A stretch of 64,000 bases of DNA from Mycobacterium rhizamassiliense (GTDB lineage Bacteria; Actinomycetota; Actinomycetes; Mycobacteriales; Mycobacteriaceae): contig NZ_LT721901.1 in NCBI RefSeq assembly GCF_900157375.1, positions 3,987,685 through 4,051,684 on the forward strand, in the 5' to 3' direction. Below are positions 51,838 to 60,900 of this stretch, in pieces; within the stretch, counting starts at the first letter, position 1; every line of letters starts with the position of its first letter. Both the position numbers and the translations under genes were made by a program. Below the pieces are notes generated by a model. It was not told where the DNA came from. It did not search any database and saw nothing but the letters and a program-made list of their open reading frames with translations.

Positions 51838-52278
51838 TTGCCGAATCATCTCCACCACGTCGTGATGCTCAGCCATTCGGCCCGCACGTTCATCAAGTTT
51901 CTGACCGACGTCGTGGGCATGGACGTCCAGTACAGCTTCCCGGTGCCGGGCGAAATCCTGGAAAAGACCTTGGGCTGGCCGCCGACCGCTGGCGCCGACG
52001 TGACCATCGTCGGCAGCGGCGAGGCCGGCCTGGTCGAGGTGCTCGACGTTCCGGAACAACTGCGTTCGTCGGTTCCCGAAGGACTCGCCGCGCTGTCGTT
52101 CCTCACCGAGGACTACGACACGGTGCAAGCCAAGGCGCGCGAACACACCGACGAGGTCACCGTGCTCGACACCGGACTGCCGGGTGTGGACCTGTTCATC
52201 TGCCGCATGGGCGGTGTGCCGATGGAGTTCATGGGCAGCTACCAGGCCGACGCCATGCAAGAAGGCGCCGATGCATGA
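51838..52278 (+). CDS. VOC (glyoxalase/dioxygenase fold) family protein
   Basis: A 146-residue protein of the vicinal-oxygen-chelate fold. HHVVMLSHSARTFIKFLTDVVGMDVQYSF starts the first module; the second module ends with VDLFICRMGGVPMEFMG. Likely metal ligands are His7 and a Glu (VEVL, MEFMG). VOC proteins include lyases, epimerases and dioxygenases. It starts at TTG 51838 with AGGAGG 6 nt upstream, a strong site. It overlaps the next gene by 8 bp. Confidence 0.8.
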   Translation: MPNHLHHVVMLSHSARTFIKFLTDVVGMDVQYSFPVPGEILEKTLGWPPTAGADVTIVGSGEAGLVEVLDVPEQLRSSVPEGLAALSFLTEDYDTVQAKAREHTDEVTVLDTGLPGVDLFICRMGGVPMEFMGSYQADAMQEGADA

Positions 52279-52777
52279 CGCGGCCACACTGCTGGAAATC
52301 GAGTCGATCAAACAGCTCAAGGCCCGCTACTGCCGCCAGCTCGATGCCAAGGAGTGGGCGGCGTGGCGCGCGCTGTTCGCCGACGACTTCGTCAGCGAGA
52401 TCGTCGATACCGCCACCCGGGTCGTCGTCGGCGCGGACGAGTTCGTCACCTACACGCGCCAAACACTCGGCAGGCCTTCACAAGCCACGGTGCATCACGT
52501 ACACGCACCCGAGATCTCGCTGACGTCGCCGACGACCGCGCGGGGGACCTGGGCGCTGCACGACGTCGTGCGCCTGATCCCGATGCTCACGCTCAGGGGC
52601 TACGGCCACTACGACGAGAAGTACGTGAAGGCCGACGGCCAGTGGCGGCTCCAGTCGTCGCGGCTCACCCGGCTGCGCGAGGACGTCGTCACCCCGCTGC
52701 TGACCCTCTATGACGCGCGACGGCTGCGCGCCGCGGCGGCCAGACTCGCCCGCCGCACATCCAATGAAAGAGGTTGA
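52271..52777 (+). CDS. SnoaL-like (NTF2-fold) protein
   Basis: A 168-residue protein. The helix TLLEIESIKQLKARYCRQLDAKEWAAWRALFADDFVSEI is the SnoaL_4-type opening, followed by TVHHVHAPEISLTSPTTARGTWALHD and the Trp-rich GQWRLQSSRLTRLRED. The fold binds hydrophobic ligands and includes dehydratases and isomerases. It overlaps the VOC gene by 8 bp and is followed 1 bp later by an epimerase gene. One of two SnoaL-like genes in the operon. Confidence 0.8.
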   Translation: MHDAATLLEIESIKQLKARYCRQLDAKEWAAWRALFADDFVSEIVDTATRVVVGADEFVTYTRQTLGRPSQATVHHVHAPEISLTSPTTARGTWALHDVVRLIPMLTLRGYGHYDEKYVKADGQWRLQSSRLTRLREDVVTPLLTLYDARRLRAAAARLARRTSNERG

Positions 52778-52778
52778 C

Positions 52779-53708
52779 ATGAAACAGCTTTCCGGAAAGC
52801 GCGTCCTCGTCACCGGCGCCAGCGGAGTAGTGGCGTTCCCGGTCGCCGCCGAGCTCGCGAAGTCCAACGAGGTGTTCGCGGTGGCCCGCTTCTCGGACCC
52901 CGAACAGAGCCGGATGCTCGAACGCGCCGGCGCACAACCGATCTCCTTCGATCTGGCCAACCCGGACCTGTCGGCGCTGCCGGAGTCCGTCGATGTGGTG
53001 ATCAACTACGCCGTCCTCCCGCCGACCCAGAAGACCGCGTACGAGGTCAACGCGGGCGCCACCGGGCGACTCGCCAGGCGGTACCGCGACTGCGACGCGT
53101 TCGTGCACGGGAGCACCGGCTCGCTGTACCAGTACCAGGGGGAGCGGCCGCTGCGCGAGGACGACCCGTACGGGCTGCACAGTTCGGCGGAGAATTACGC
53201 CGCCAGCAAGATCGCGGCCGAATTCCTGCTCAAGCACCTCAGCGTCGATTACCAACTGCCGGTGGCGATCGTGCGCATCTTCTCCTTCTACGGCCCCCGC
53301 GGCGGCGGCGTCACGCAGCGCATCGACCAGATGATCCGCGACGAGCCCGTCAGCGTGTACCCCGGCGTGCGCAACGTGCACACACCGCTCTTCGAAGACG
53401 ACTACGTCGAAAAGACCATTGCCGCAGCCGGTATCGCCAGGGTGGGCGCCGAGATCGTCAACGTCGGCGGAACCGAGGCCGTCACGACGCAGGAGTACTG
53501 CGAGATCGCCGGCGAGATCCTCGGCAAGAAGCCCAGCTTCGTGGAGAACAGCAAGGCCTGGCCGATCTGGGCCGACACCACCAAGATGCTCGAACTGCTT
53601 GGGCCCAACAAAGTTTCTATCCGCGAGGGCGTCCGGCGGACGATCGAGGCGGCCACCCAACGGCTGAATACCTCGCACCACGTCATCGGCGAACCGGCGA
53701 AGGTGTAG
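52779..53708 (+). CDS. NAD-dependent epimerase/dehydratase family protein
   Basis: A 309-residue extended-SDR enzyme. The cofactor motif is TGASGVVAFP (about residues 13-22), the active-site YxxxK is NYAASK, and FYGPRGGG is a typical substrate-loop pattern. The usual acting groups are sugar nucleotides, steroid or flavonoid-type ketones. ATG 52779 is preferred over ATG 52764 because AAAGAGG lies 6 nt upstream. It sits in the middle of the small-enzyme operon. Confidence 0.85.
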   Translation: MKQLSGKRVLVTGASGVVAFPVAAELAKSNEVFAVARFSDPEQSRMLERAGAQPISFDLANPDLSALPESVDVVINYAVLPPTQKTAYEVNAGATGRLARRYRDCDAFVHGSTGSLYQYQGERPLREDDPYGLHSSAENYAASKIAAEFLLKHLSVDYQLPVAIVRIFSFYGPRGGGVTQRIDQMIRDEPVSVYPGVRNVHTPLFEDDYVEKTIAAAGIARVGAEIVNVGGTEAVTTQEYCEIAGEILGKKPSFVENSKAWPIWADTTKMLELLGPNKVSIREGVRRTIEAATQRLNTSHHVIGEPAKV

Positions 53709-53712
53709 CCCA

Positions 53713-54039
53713 GTGATCACCTTCATCGCCAACCTGCGCGTGCCGGCCGAAAACGCGCCGGCCTTCGAGGACTTGATGGCCCACGTCACCGCCATGACCC
53801 TCGCCAACGAACCGGGGGTGGCGTATTACGCGTTCGCCAAGAGCGTTGAGGATCCCGCCGCCTACGTCGTCGTCGAGGTGTACCGCGACCAAGCGGCGTG
53901 CACCGCCCACGGCGAGACCGCCTGGGTGCAGGAGTCAATCCCCAAGTACCTGAGCCTCATTGAGGGCATGCCGCAGCTCGTGCAATACGTCAGCCCGGGC
54001 CAAGAGCCCGTGTCGGCGCAGCTCGAGGAGTTCACATGA
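53713..54039 (+). CDS. Antibiotic-biosynthesis-monooxygenase (ABM) family protein
   Basis: A 108-residue single-domain protein of the dimeric alpha-beta barrel type (ITFIANLRVPAENAPAFEDLMAHV, AYVVVEVYRDQAACTAHGET). ABM proteins are small cofactor-independent oxygenases or structurally similar binding proteins. GTG 53713 is 4 bp after the epimerase stop. The stop overlaps the next start by 4 bp. Confidence 0.8.
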   Translation: MITFIANLRVPAENAPAFEDLMAHVTAMTLANEPGVAYYAFAKSVEDPAAYVVVEVYRDQAACTAHGETAWVQESIPKYLSLIEGMPQLVQYVSPGQEPVSAQLEEFT

Positions 54040-54467
54040 CCGACTCGAAAGTGGCGAGCGTGCAGAGGTTCAGCACGGCGGTGCGTGCGGGTGACTTCGA
54101 CGAGATGGGCCGCCTTCTGCACGACGACTTCGTCGCCCGCGAATCAGGTGGTCTCCCGTACAGCGGCGACTACCACGGGCTCAGCGGATTTCGCGAGTTG
54201 CTGGAAAAGATGAGCGCTGCGATGACGTTCGACCCGGGACCGTTCACCTCGGAGCCGCTGGGTGAAAGCGCCGTGGCATTGCGCTTTTCGTTGACATTCA
54301 CCGCCCATGCGACGGGCAAGAGTGTCACGATGGATCTGATCGAGGTCTATACGCTGCGCGACGACAAGATCGTCGACCTCGACGTGTACTACAAGGATCC
54401 GGCCGCGCTCACCGCATTGCTAAGCGAGGTGCCCGCTACGCCAAACGACACAGCGGGCACCGCGTAA
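54036..54467 (+). CDS. SnoaL-like (NTF2-fold) protein, second copy
   Basis: A 143-residue protein with VQRFSTAVRAGDFDEMGRLLHDDFVARESGG, the start of a SnoaL-like fold, and VYTLRDDKIVDLDVYYKDPAAL as the final strands. It overlaps the ABM gene by ATGA. It is unlike the 52271 protein in sequence, so the operon probably needs two different ligands or steps. Last gene of the operon; it converges on a minus-strand gene. Confidence 0.78.
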   Translation: MTDSKVASVQRFSTAVRAGDFDEMGRLLHDDFVARESGGLPYSGDYHGLSGFRELLEKMSAAMTFDPGPFTSEPLGESAVALRFSLTFTAHATGKSVTMDLIEVYTLRDDKIVDLDVYYKDPAALTALLSEVPATPNDTAGTA

Positions 54468-54476
54468 AGCCGCCCC

Positions 54477-55145
54477 TTACAGTGGGATCCAGACTCCGAA
54501 GAAGTCGATGCCCCACTGGTTGAATCCCTGATTCCACGTGGGGGTCTGCTGGTATCCCCAGTAGTTGATGGGACCACCCGTCCACTGTCCTCCGGGCGGA
54601 GGTAGCGGTCCACCCCATGCCGGACGCGGAGGTTCACCGGCACCCCAGGGTGCGGGTCCGTCGCCCCACGGTGCTTGGTGGAAGTAGCCGCGCTGGGCAT
54701 CCCCGTGCCACGGACCCCCGGGCCCGCCCGGCCCGCCGAATTGGCCTGGGCCACCGGGGCCGCCCGGACCATGCGGGCCGAACTGGCCGGGCCCGCCCGG
54801 TCCACCCGGACCGTGTGGGCCGAATTCGCCAGGGCCACCCGGTCCGCCGGGCCCGCCCGGACCGTGTGGGCCGAATTCGCCAGGGCCACCCGGTCCGCCG
54901 GGACCATGCGGGCCGAATTGGCCTGGCCCGCCTGGTCCGCCGGGACCGTGTTCGCCCGGTGCGCCCGGCGGGGGTCCGCCCGGTGCGCCAGGCGGGGGAC
55001 CACCTGGGCCGCCCGGTTCGTGCGGTGCGGGAGCCTGCGGTGTCGACGCCGGATCGGCGTTCGCGGCGCCGGCCCCAACCCCAATGGCCGCCGCGCCAAC
55101 GGCGCCGGCGAGGGTTAACCCGCCGACAACTTGTTTCAGTTTCAA
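54477..55145 (-). CDS. Secreted Gly/Pro-rich repeat protein
   Basis: A 222-residue protein. A signal peptide (MKLKQVVGGLTLAGAVGAAAIGVG, cleavage after ANA-D) leads into collagen-like Gly-Pro repeats built of GPGGPGGPGxFGPH units (about residues 66-140, five copies) and a C-terminal Trp/Tyr-rich part (GPINYWGYQQTPTWNQGFNQWGIDFFG). The start is TTG 55145. Mycobacteria secrete such proline-rich proteins; function unknown, perhaps cell-envelope or adhesion. The repeat DNA is prone to copy-number change. Confidence 0.78.
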   Translation of the reverse strand: MKLKQVVGGLTLAGAVGAAAIGVGAGAANADPASTPQAPAPHEPGGPGGPPPGAPGGPPPGAPGEHGPGGPGGPGQFGPHGPGGPGGPGEFGPHGPGGPGGPGGPGEFGPHGPGGPGGPGQFGPHGPGGPGGPGQFGGPGGPGGPWHGDAQRGYFHQAPWGDGPAPWGAGEPPRPAWGGPLPPPGGQWTGGPINYWGYQQTPTWNQGFNQWGIDFFGVWIPL

Positions 55146-55401
55146 GATCGTTACCTGTCTCCTCGAGATCCGTGGACATGCGCCCCCGACGGATTCTGAG
55201 GCTAAGTAACGTATGTCTCGGTCAGCTCTCGGCCGAAGTCACCCGGCGACGATGGGCAACTTAGCTTCGCCGTGTCACGGCTGATGGCACTAACTTTCAA
55301 AGCGCCCCAGCGAATCGCCGGGCCCAGCAGATTGTTTGACAATCGTTATGCGCTGCAACCGAAATTACCCACCGAGCGGCGCTAATGGACGAAAGGCAAG
55401 G

Positions 55402-56838
55402 TCAGAGGCCGATGTAGACGGCCTTGGTGTTGAAGTAGGCCTCGATGCCCTTGCGGCCACGCTCGCCGCCCCAACCCGACTGCTTGTGGCCGCTGATCGG
55501 CATCGACGGGTCGGCCGCGAGCGAGGAATTCACCCAAACCTGGCCCGCGCGAAGCTCATTCACGACGCGGTGGGCGCGAGACAGGTTCTCGGTCCAGATG
55601 GTGCCGGCTAGGCCGTAGTGCGTGTCGTTCGCGGCGGCCAGCACCTCGTCCTCGTCGTCGAACGGGATCACGCAGCCGACTGGGCCGAAAATCTCCTCCT
55701 TGATCAGCCGCATGTCGGGTGTGGTGTTGGTGACGATCGTCGCTTCGTAGAAGTAGCCCTTGCGGTCCATCGGCTTGCCGCCGGTGATCACCTGCGCGCC
55801 GCCGGCCACACCGTCGTTCACGATGCCTTCGACCCGCGTGCGCTGCTTGTCCGAAATCAGCGGCCCTAGAACGGAATCCGGGTCGTCGCTGCCGCCCATC
55901 GGCAGCATCTGCGCGAACCCGGCCAGGCCCTCGACCACCTGGTCGTAGATGCCGCGCTGCACGTAGATGCGCGAGGTGCACGAGCAGTTTTGCCCGGAGC
56001 CGGCGAGCAGGCCCATGCCCGCGCCCATGATCGCCTTGTCCAGGTTGGCGTCGTCGAACATGATCAGCGGCGACTTGCCGCCGAGCTCGAGCGTCAGCCG
56101 CTTGAGGTTGCCCGCGGCCGCCTTAACGATCAACCGGCCGACCTCGGTCGAGCCGGTGAACGAGATCTTGTCGACGTCCGGGTGCGCGGTCAGCGCCGCA
56201 CCTGTGGTCTCGCCGTAGCCGGTGATGACGTTCAGTACGCCGTCGGGCAGACCCGCCTCGCGGAAAATCTCCTCGAGCTTCAGCGCCGTCAGCGGCGTTT
56301 CCTCGGCGGGCTTCAACACCGCGCTGCACCCCGCCGCCAAGGCCGGAGCGACCTTGAGCATCGCGACGAAGAAGGGCCCGTTCCACGGGATGATCAGGCC
56401 GACGACGCCGACCGGCTCGAGCTGCGTGAAGGTGTGGTAGGTCTCCCAGGTCCCGAGCAGGCCGTCGGACACCAGGTTGGCCGACTCGCCGTGGATCTTG
56501 CCGACCCAGCCGGCGTAGTACTTCAGCATGTCGACCGCCACCGGGATGATGTGGCCCGCGGCCGTCAGGTTCATGCCGTTGTCCTGGGATTCGAGCGCGG
56601 CCAGCTCGTCCTTGCGCTCCTCGATGATCCGCGCGGCGCGGAAGAGCACGTTCGCCCGGTGCGACGCGGGCGCCTTGCGCCACACGCCGGACTCGAAGGT
56701 CTCGCGGGCCCGGGCCACCGCCGCGTCTACGGCCGCCTGGTCGGAGTCGGGGACCTCGAAGATCTGCTCCTCATTGGACGGGTTGAAGACCGGAATCACG
56801 GTGCTAGTCAAGGTTGGCCCTTCGTCGCCAGGATGCAT
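55402..56838 (-). CDS. NAD-dependent aldehyde dehydrogenase
   Basis: A 478-residue ALDH-superfamily enzyme. Cofactor motifs are LIIPWNGPFF and FTGSTEVGRLIV; the catalytic Glu is in TLELGGKSPL and the catalytic Cys in SGQNCSCTSRIY. SGHKQSGWGGERGRKGIEAYFN is the C-terminal substrate-entry loop. It is close to betaine-aldehyde-type dehydrogenases. The start is ATG 56838 or TTG 56811. A 14-bp palindrome 16 bp upstream and the LacI gene before it indicate local control. Confidence 0.88.
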   Translation of the reverse strand: MHPGDEGPTLTSTVIPVFNPSNEEQIFEVPDSDQAAVDAAVARARETFESGVWRKAPASHRANVLFRAARIIEERKDELAALESQDNGMNLTAAGHIIPVAVDMLKYYAGWVGKIHGESANLVSDGLLGTWETYHTFTQLEPVGVVGLIIPWNGPFFVAMLKVAPALAAGCSAVLKPAEETPLTALKLEEIFREAGLPDGVLNVITGYGETTGAALTAHPDVDKISFTGSTEVGRLIVKAAAGNLKRLTLELGGKSPLIMFDDANLDKAIMGAGMGLLAGSGQNCSCTSRIYVQRGIYDQVVEGLAGFAQMLPMGGSDDPDSVLGPLISDKQRTRVEGIVNDGVAGGAQVITGGKPMDRKGYFYEATIVTNTTPDMRLIKEEIFGPVGCVIPFDDEDEVLAAANDTHYGLAGTIWTENLSRAHRVVNELRAGQVWVNSSLAADPSMPISGHKQSGWGGERGRKGIEAYFNTKAVYIGL

Positions 56839-56853
56839 CGTTGCGCGACAGAG

Positions 56854-56867
56854 GTTACGCGCGTAAC
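56854..56867. promoter_or_regulatory. Palindrome GTTACGCGCGTAAC, LacI-type operator
   Basis: A perfect 14-bp palindrome with central CG, as LacI-family operators have. It overlaps a -10-like TAACCT (minus strand) of the aldehyde dehydrogenase promoter and lies between the LacI stop and the dehydrogenase start. Confidence 0.65.
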
Positions 56868-56896
56868 TTCCGGCTGTCTAGTGAGCCGCCGAAGGC

Positions 56897-57862
56897 TCAG
56901 GTGGACTGGCGGATGACCAGCGTCGCGATGTCGCCTGCGGCCGGAGGTGGGTCCTCAGGCACACCCAGTTCCGCCAAAACCGCTGCCAGGGCCACGTCGG
57001 CGATCGCCGTGCGGTCGAACGCGACCGTGGTGAGCGCGGGGATGCTGAACGGCGACAAGGCCGTGGCGTCCACCCCGACGACCGCGAGGTCATCGGGGCA
57101 TCGCAGCCCGGCGCGTCGGATGCCGTCGAGAATCACGAAGGCCACCTCGTCGCTCTGCGTGCAGACCGCGGTGACGCCGGCCGCGTGGAGATCACGGACC
57201 ACCGTGGCGCTGTCGTCGGGCGTCACCGCCGCCACGACGACGTCGGGCAGCCCGTGCTGGCGCGCGGCGCGCCGGACGCCGTCGATCCAGTAGTCGCCAA
57301 GCGCACGCCACCGACGGTCGCCCGAGTAGGCGAACGCCAGATTGCGATGGCCCCGTTCGACGAGATGGTCGACACGCATCTGCCCGACCGAATACTGCGG
57401 ATCCCCGAGCCCCGGCTGGGTGTGGACGCAGATGTGGGGGATGGCGGCGTCCTGGACCGCGTGGGATGCTTTGCGGCCCAAGGGGAACAAGCTTGTCACC
57501 GCGATCGGCTGGAGCTGGTTGATGGCGTCGGCGATGGTGTCGGCTTGCTCGGTCTCGAACAGCTGAACCTGCATGATGCCGCGACGGGTCAACTCGGTGG
57601 TCATGTGTGTGCCCACCTGCATGGGCATCTCGCCGCCGGCGAGGCTCGGCACGATGTAGAGGATCACGCCGCTCTTGCCGCGGGCGAGATTGCGGGCGGC
57701 GAGGTTGGGGCGGTAGCCGAGTTCGGCGGCCGCATTGTGGACCGCGGCGCGTGTCTGCACCGAAATGGTGCGCCCGACAGTGTTATTGAGCACGTAACTG
57801 ACGGTCGCGGTCGACACGTTCGCCCTTCGCGCAACGTCGGCCTTGGTGGGCCTACCCTTCAC
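56897..57862 (-). CDS. LacI-family transcriptional repressor
   Basis: A 321-residue regulator. The N-terminal HTH is TKADVARRANVSTATVSYVLNNT, with the hinge helix at LGYRPNLAARNLA, then a periplasmic-binding-protein-like effector domain (VVRDLHAAGVTAVCTQSDEVAF, LAVVGVDATALSPF). GTG 57862 starts the frame. Unlike most LacI proteins, the sugar-binding residues cannot be read for a ligand. It is cotranscribed or closely linked with the aldehyde dehydrogenase (58 bp) and a palindrome separates them. Confidence 0.88.
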   Translation of the reverse strand: MKGRPTKADVARRANVSTATVSYVLNNTVGRTISVQTRAAVHNAAAELGYRPNLAARNLARGKSGVILYIVPSLAGGEMPMQVGTHMTTELTRRGIMQVQLFETEQADTIADAINQLQPIAVTSLFPLGRKASHAVQDAAIPHICVHTQPGLGDPQYSVGQMRVDHLVERGHRNLAFAYSGDRRWRALGDYWIDGVRRAARQHGLPDVVVAAVTPDDSATVVRDLHAAGVTAVCTQSDEVAFVILDGIRRAGLRCPDDLAVVGVDATALSPFSIPALTTVAFDRTAIADVALAAVLAELGVPEDPPPAAGDIATLVIRQST

Positions 57863-57993
57863 GCTCAGATCGACCTCCCGGCTGACCTCGTGCGACGACT
57901 AAATCCGACTCACCTTACTCGGCGTGTAGGCAGACTACCGGCCTGGATTACATCACGGCCTGTCAATGATTTCAGGTCGCGTCGGTGACGGAA

Positions 57994-59364
57994 TTACCCC
58001 GCCAGCGCGGAAGTCGAATCGCTGCTGGTATGCCAGCCCGGTGTCGCGGTCAGCGAGAAGTCTTTCAGCGCGGCTGAAACACGTTGTCGCAACTCCTCGT
58101 TCGAGTTGGTCCGGTCCAGCTCGTAGTTCAGGATCGAGATGAAAATCTGCCCGCGGACTCGTCCCGACGCCAACCCGAGAGTGCCGTTGGTGCGGTGCAT
58201 CGTCGAGTTGGTGACTCCCACGTACAGCGACTTTATGGCGAAGTGGTCAGCGTCCGTGCCGTCCGGTCGGTTGGCGTCCGGGTCGATGACACCGAGGTTG
58301 GACGAGGCGACGGTGGTCGCGCTGCCGGTGGCCACGCTCAGCAATCGCTTGAAGACCCGCTTTGGCACCAGGGGAACGAGGGGCAGCAGTACCCACCGCT
58401 CGTCGGGCACATCCTGATGGCGGATCAGCGCGTGCTTGATGTCGCCGCGGAGCCCGTGCAGGTCCGTGGTGACGGGAGTGGGGTCGACTGGAATGTCGAC
58501 GCTGGAGATCGCGTTGGCGCGCGTATCGCCCGGGGTGCGCTCGTTGACGAGCATCCCGACGGTGACCGTGCCGTCCGCGGCGACTCTCCCTACGCCGCGG
58601 GCGAGGTGGGCAGCCAATCCCGCGAGCAGCGCGTTGCTGGTCCCCCCGAGGGCGTGTGCGCGGGCATCCCACTGGTCGGCGTCGATGAAGATCGTCGTCA
58701 ACGGGAGTGTGGCGGGCTCCTCAGGTTCGCGCGGTGGCGCGGGTCGCCGTTTGGGTGGCGTGACCGCGACGCCATTGTCGCGGCCACGCCGGGCCAATCG
58801 TGCCGCGCCGAAAAGGGCGCCGCCGATTTTGGGTATGTCGCGGCTGGTTTGGCGCGCGTCTTGTCGCATCGCTTGCCACCGCCGCCGTGATGCCGCTGCG
58901 GGCCAACGGATTGTGTCCTCACGGCCCACCGCCGCATCCGCCAGCGCCTCGCACAGCCCGACACCGTCGGTGAGGCAATGCGGCACAACCAAACTCACTG
59001 CGGCGCCGCCATCGGTGAAGGGCAGCACGGCAAGGTGGAATCCGGCTCCGTGCTCGGCATCGGGCCGCTTACTGGCTTGCTCGCTGCACCAGGCGTCGAT
59101 TTCGCTGCGCGGACGCGGTGTCGCGACGATCTCGAGATCCGACTGCTCAGTGGCCGTTACCCAGCGATGGCGACCGAATGGCAACGGCGAGCACTCGATG
59201 CGGCGGCATAGTCGCCCCCGTTGGAGGTGGCGATGAAACTGGCGCAGACCGTCGACGTCGACGCCGCGGTCGTATACCCAAATGCATTGCAGCACATTGG
59301 TGGTGCTGGTCGCCCGCTCGCCGAGGAACAGGGTCTGGTCGGTCAGATCCAGCACATTAGTCAT
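57994..59364 (-). CDS. WS/DGAT- or condensation-like acyltransferase
   Basis: A 456-residue protein of the CoA-dependent acyltransferase superfamily (wax-ester synthase / PapA fold). The catalytic segment is SLVVPHCLTDGVGLCEAL: the second His is kept as H-x-x-x-DG, while the first His of HHxxxDG is Pro. The C-terminal part (ATTVASSNLGVIDPDANRPDG) is typical of WS/DGAT C domains. It lies 3 bp after the PapA-like stop in the same operon, so the pair likely acts on one lipid. Confidence 0.78.
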   Translation of the reverse strand: MTNVLDLTDQTLFLGERATSTTNVLQCIWVYDRGVDVDGLRQFHRHLQRGRLCRRIECSPLPFGRHRWVTATEQSDLEIVATPRPRSEIDAWCSEQASKRPDAEHGAGFHLAVLPFTDGGAAVSLVVPHCLTDGVGLCEALADAAVGREDTIRWPAAASRRRWQAMRQDARQTSRDIPKIGGALFGAARLARRGRDNGVAVTPPKRRPAPPREPEEPATLPLTTIFIDADQWDARAHALGGTSNALLAGLAAHLARGVGRVAADGTVTVGMLVNERTPGDTRANAISSVDIPVDPTPVTTDLHGLRGDIKHALIRHQDVPDERWVLLPLVPLVPKRVFKRLLSVATGSATTVASSNLGVIDPDANRPDGTDADHFAIKSLYVGVTNSTMHRTNGTLGLASGRVRGQIFISILNYELDRTNSNEELRQRVSAALKDFSLTATPGWHTSSDSTSALAG

Positions 59365-59367
59365 GGC

Positions 59368-60846
59368 CTAAGCCGCCTCGTCATCATCTGTATTCGGCGC
59401 TAGGGCGGCCAGCACGTCGGAAATGTCGTCGTTCGCAACGACGCCCGGCTGGTACGGAGTATTTACCGCTCGCCCGAACATCTGGCTCAACGTCGCGATG
59501 TAGCGGTGCACCGACTCGCGCGCTACTTCGTTGTCTGGGAAGGAAAGCGTCACCGTGGTTCTTTCGGCATGCCGATTGATCCACATGTTGATCCCACCGT
59601 GGGACAGGCTGTCTCCGTAGGTGCCGAAGTTCGTCTCCGCCCACAACCCGGCGAGGGGGATCTTGCGAAAATCGAGGAACGACAACATCATCGGCAAGCA
59701 AGTGGGCAGTTTGATGCCCAACTCGTCTGGTGTCGCCAACTCCAAGACCCGCTCAACCGGCACTCCGGCAAGGTCTTTGGCCGCGTCGAACGACTTCTGG
59801 GCTGCCCGCGCGGCCTCGGCGAACGAGTGGCTCGTGGTCGGCACGCTGACGGGAACCATGCTTGCGAACCAACCCACCGTCATCGTGTCGATGCCCGGCG
59901 TGCGGGTGTCCCTGGCGGTGAAGCCGTGGTAGTTCTCCGTGCCGGTCAGTTGACTCTCGGCCAACGCGGCGCATGCCAGAACTCCGCCGATGAACCGCGC
60001 TCCGGCCGCGTGGCACGCTTGGTCGAAAGCCTCCGTCGCGGCCGCGTCCAACAACTCGACAGTCAGCAGATCGCCCCTGCTGTGGGTCCACGTGTCACCA
60101 AGGGGCAGCGGGAAGCTCGGCCAGTTGCCATCGGTCTCGCGGGCGAACGCGATCCAGTCCTTGATCTGGGAGGACGACAGGGTCAGACTCCCGACCTTCT
60201 CGCGTTGCCGGGCTACGTAGTCGCGGTAACTCCTCACCTGGGAAGGCGTCGGGGGAGTGTGCTCGCGCCCGCCGCCGCACAGTTCCTGATACATCAGGTG
60301 AATGTCGAAGAAGATCAGGCCCGCGGACAGGCCGTCGATGTGCAGGTGGTCGACACTGGCGTAGAAGGAGAAGTAGTCGGCGTGCTGGATGACGCCGAAG
60401 GTGAAGCAACCCCATTCGAGCGTTTCCGGCGTCGTCGTCAAGACGTGCGTGCGCATTTGCTCGGTCGTCTTATGTCCCAGTGACGTGGGGGCGAGATTGA
60501 TGACGGCGGTGCGGTCGATGGTGCGGCGGATGATGGCGCCGTTCTCGAATTCGAACCAGCTGTGGTAGGTGTCGTGACGATGGACGTGCGCATTGACCGC
60601 CGCGGTCATTGCCGCAATGTCACACGTGCCAGGCATTTCCCACGAGACGACCATCAGCCGCGGTAGCTGCCGGTTCATGGCTGTGCCGTGGAAGGAAGAC
60701 CAAAGATGTTGTACCTGCTGGTAACTGGGCGGTAGATCGCTTCGCCGGGCAGTGCGAGCGGCCTCGCGCGCCGCCGGCACGGCCGACCACATGGTGAGTG
60801 GACCGCTTGGCGGCTGCCATTCGCTGATATTTCCGAGTGCGACCAT
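59368..60846 (-). CDS. PapA-like polyketide-associated acyltransferase
   Basis: A 492-residue acyltransferase of the condensation-domain type. The active site is VDHLHIDGLSAGLIFFDIH (HxxxD), and the DFRKIP segment after MLSFL lies where the DFGWG-like motif of PapA proteins is expected. PapA proteins transfer acyl chains onto trehalose or diols to make sulfolipids, polyacyltrehalose or PDIM. No polyketide synthase or MmpL is in this window. Next gene 3 bp on is a WS/DGAT-like enzyme. ATG 60846 has GGAGCGAGG upstream. Confidence 0.8.
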   Translation of the reverse strand: MVALGNISEWQPPSGPLTMWSAVPAAREAARTARRSDLPPSYQQVQHLWSSFHGTAMNRQLPRLMVVSWEMPGTCDIAAMTAAVNAHVHRHDTYHSWFEFENGAIIRRTIDRTAVINLAPTSLGHKTTEQMRTHVLTTTPETLEWGCFTFGVIQHADYFSFYASVDHLHIDGLSAGLIFFDIHLMYQELCGGGREHTPPTPSQVRSYRDYVARQREKVGSLTLSSSQIKDWIAFARETDGNWPSFPLPLGDTWTHSRGDLLTVELLDAAATEAFDQACHAAGARFIGGVLACAALAESQLTGTENYHGFTARDTRTPGIDTMTVGWFASMVPVSVPTTSHSFAEAARAAQKSFDAAKDLAGVPVERVLELATPDELGIKLPTCLPMMLSFLDFRKIPLAGLWAETNFGTYGDSLSHGGINMWINRHAERTTVTLSFPDNEVARESVHRYIATLSQMFGRAVNTPYQPGVVANDDISDVLAALAPNTDDDEAA

Positions 60847-60900
60847 TTTCAGCCTCGCTCCGCGTCATGCCAATATTCGTTACGCGGCATGGGAGCACCC

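Noticed and set aside
55330..55344. GATTGT-TTG-ACAATC short dyad as a terminator or operator
   Set aside because: Only 6-bp arms and no T-run; too weak to assign, although it lies between two genes on the same strand.
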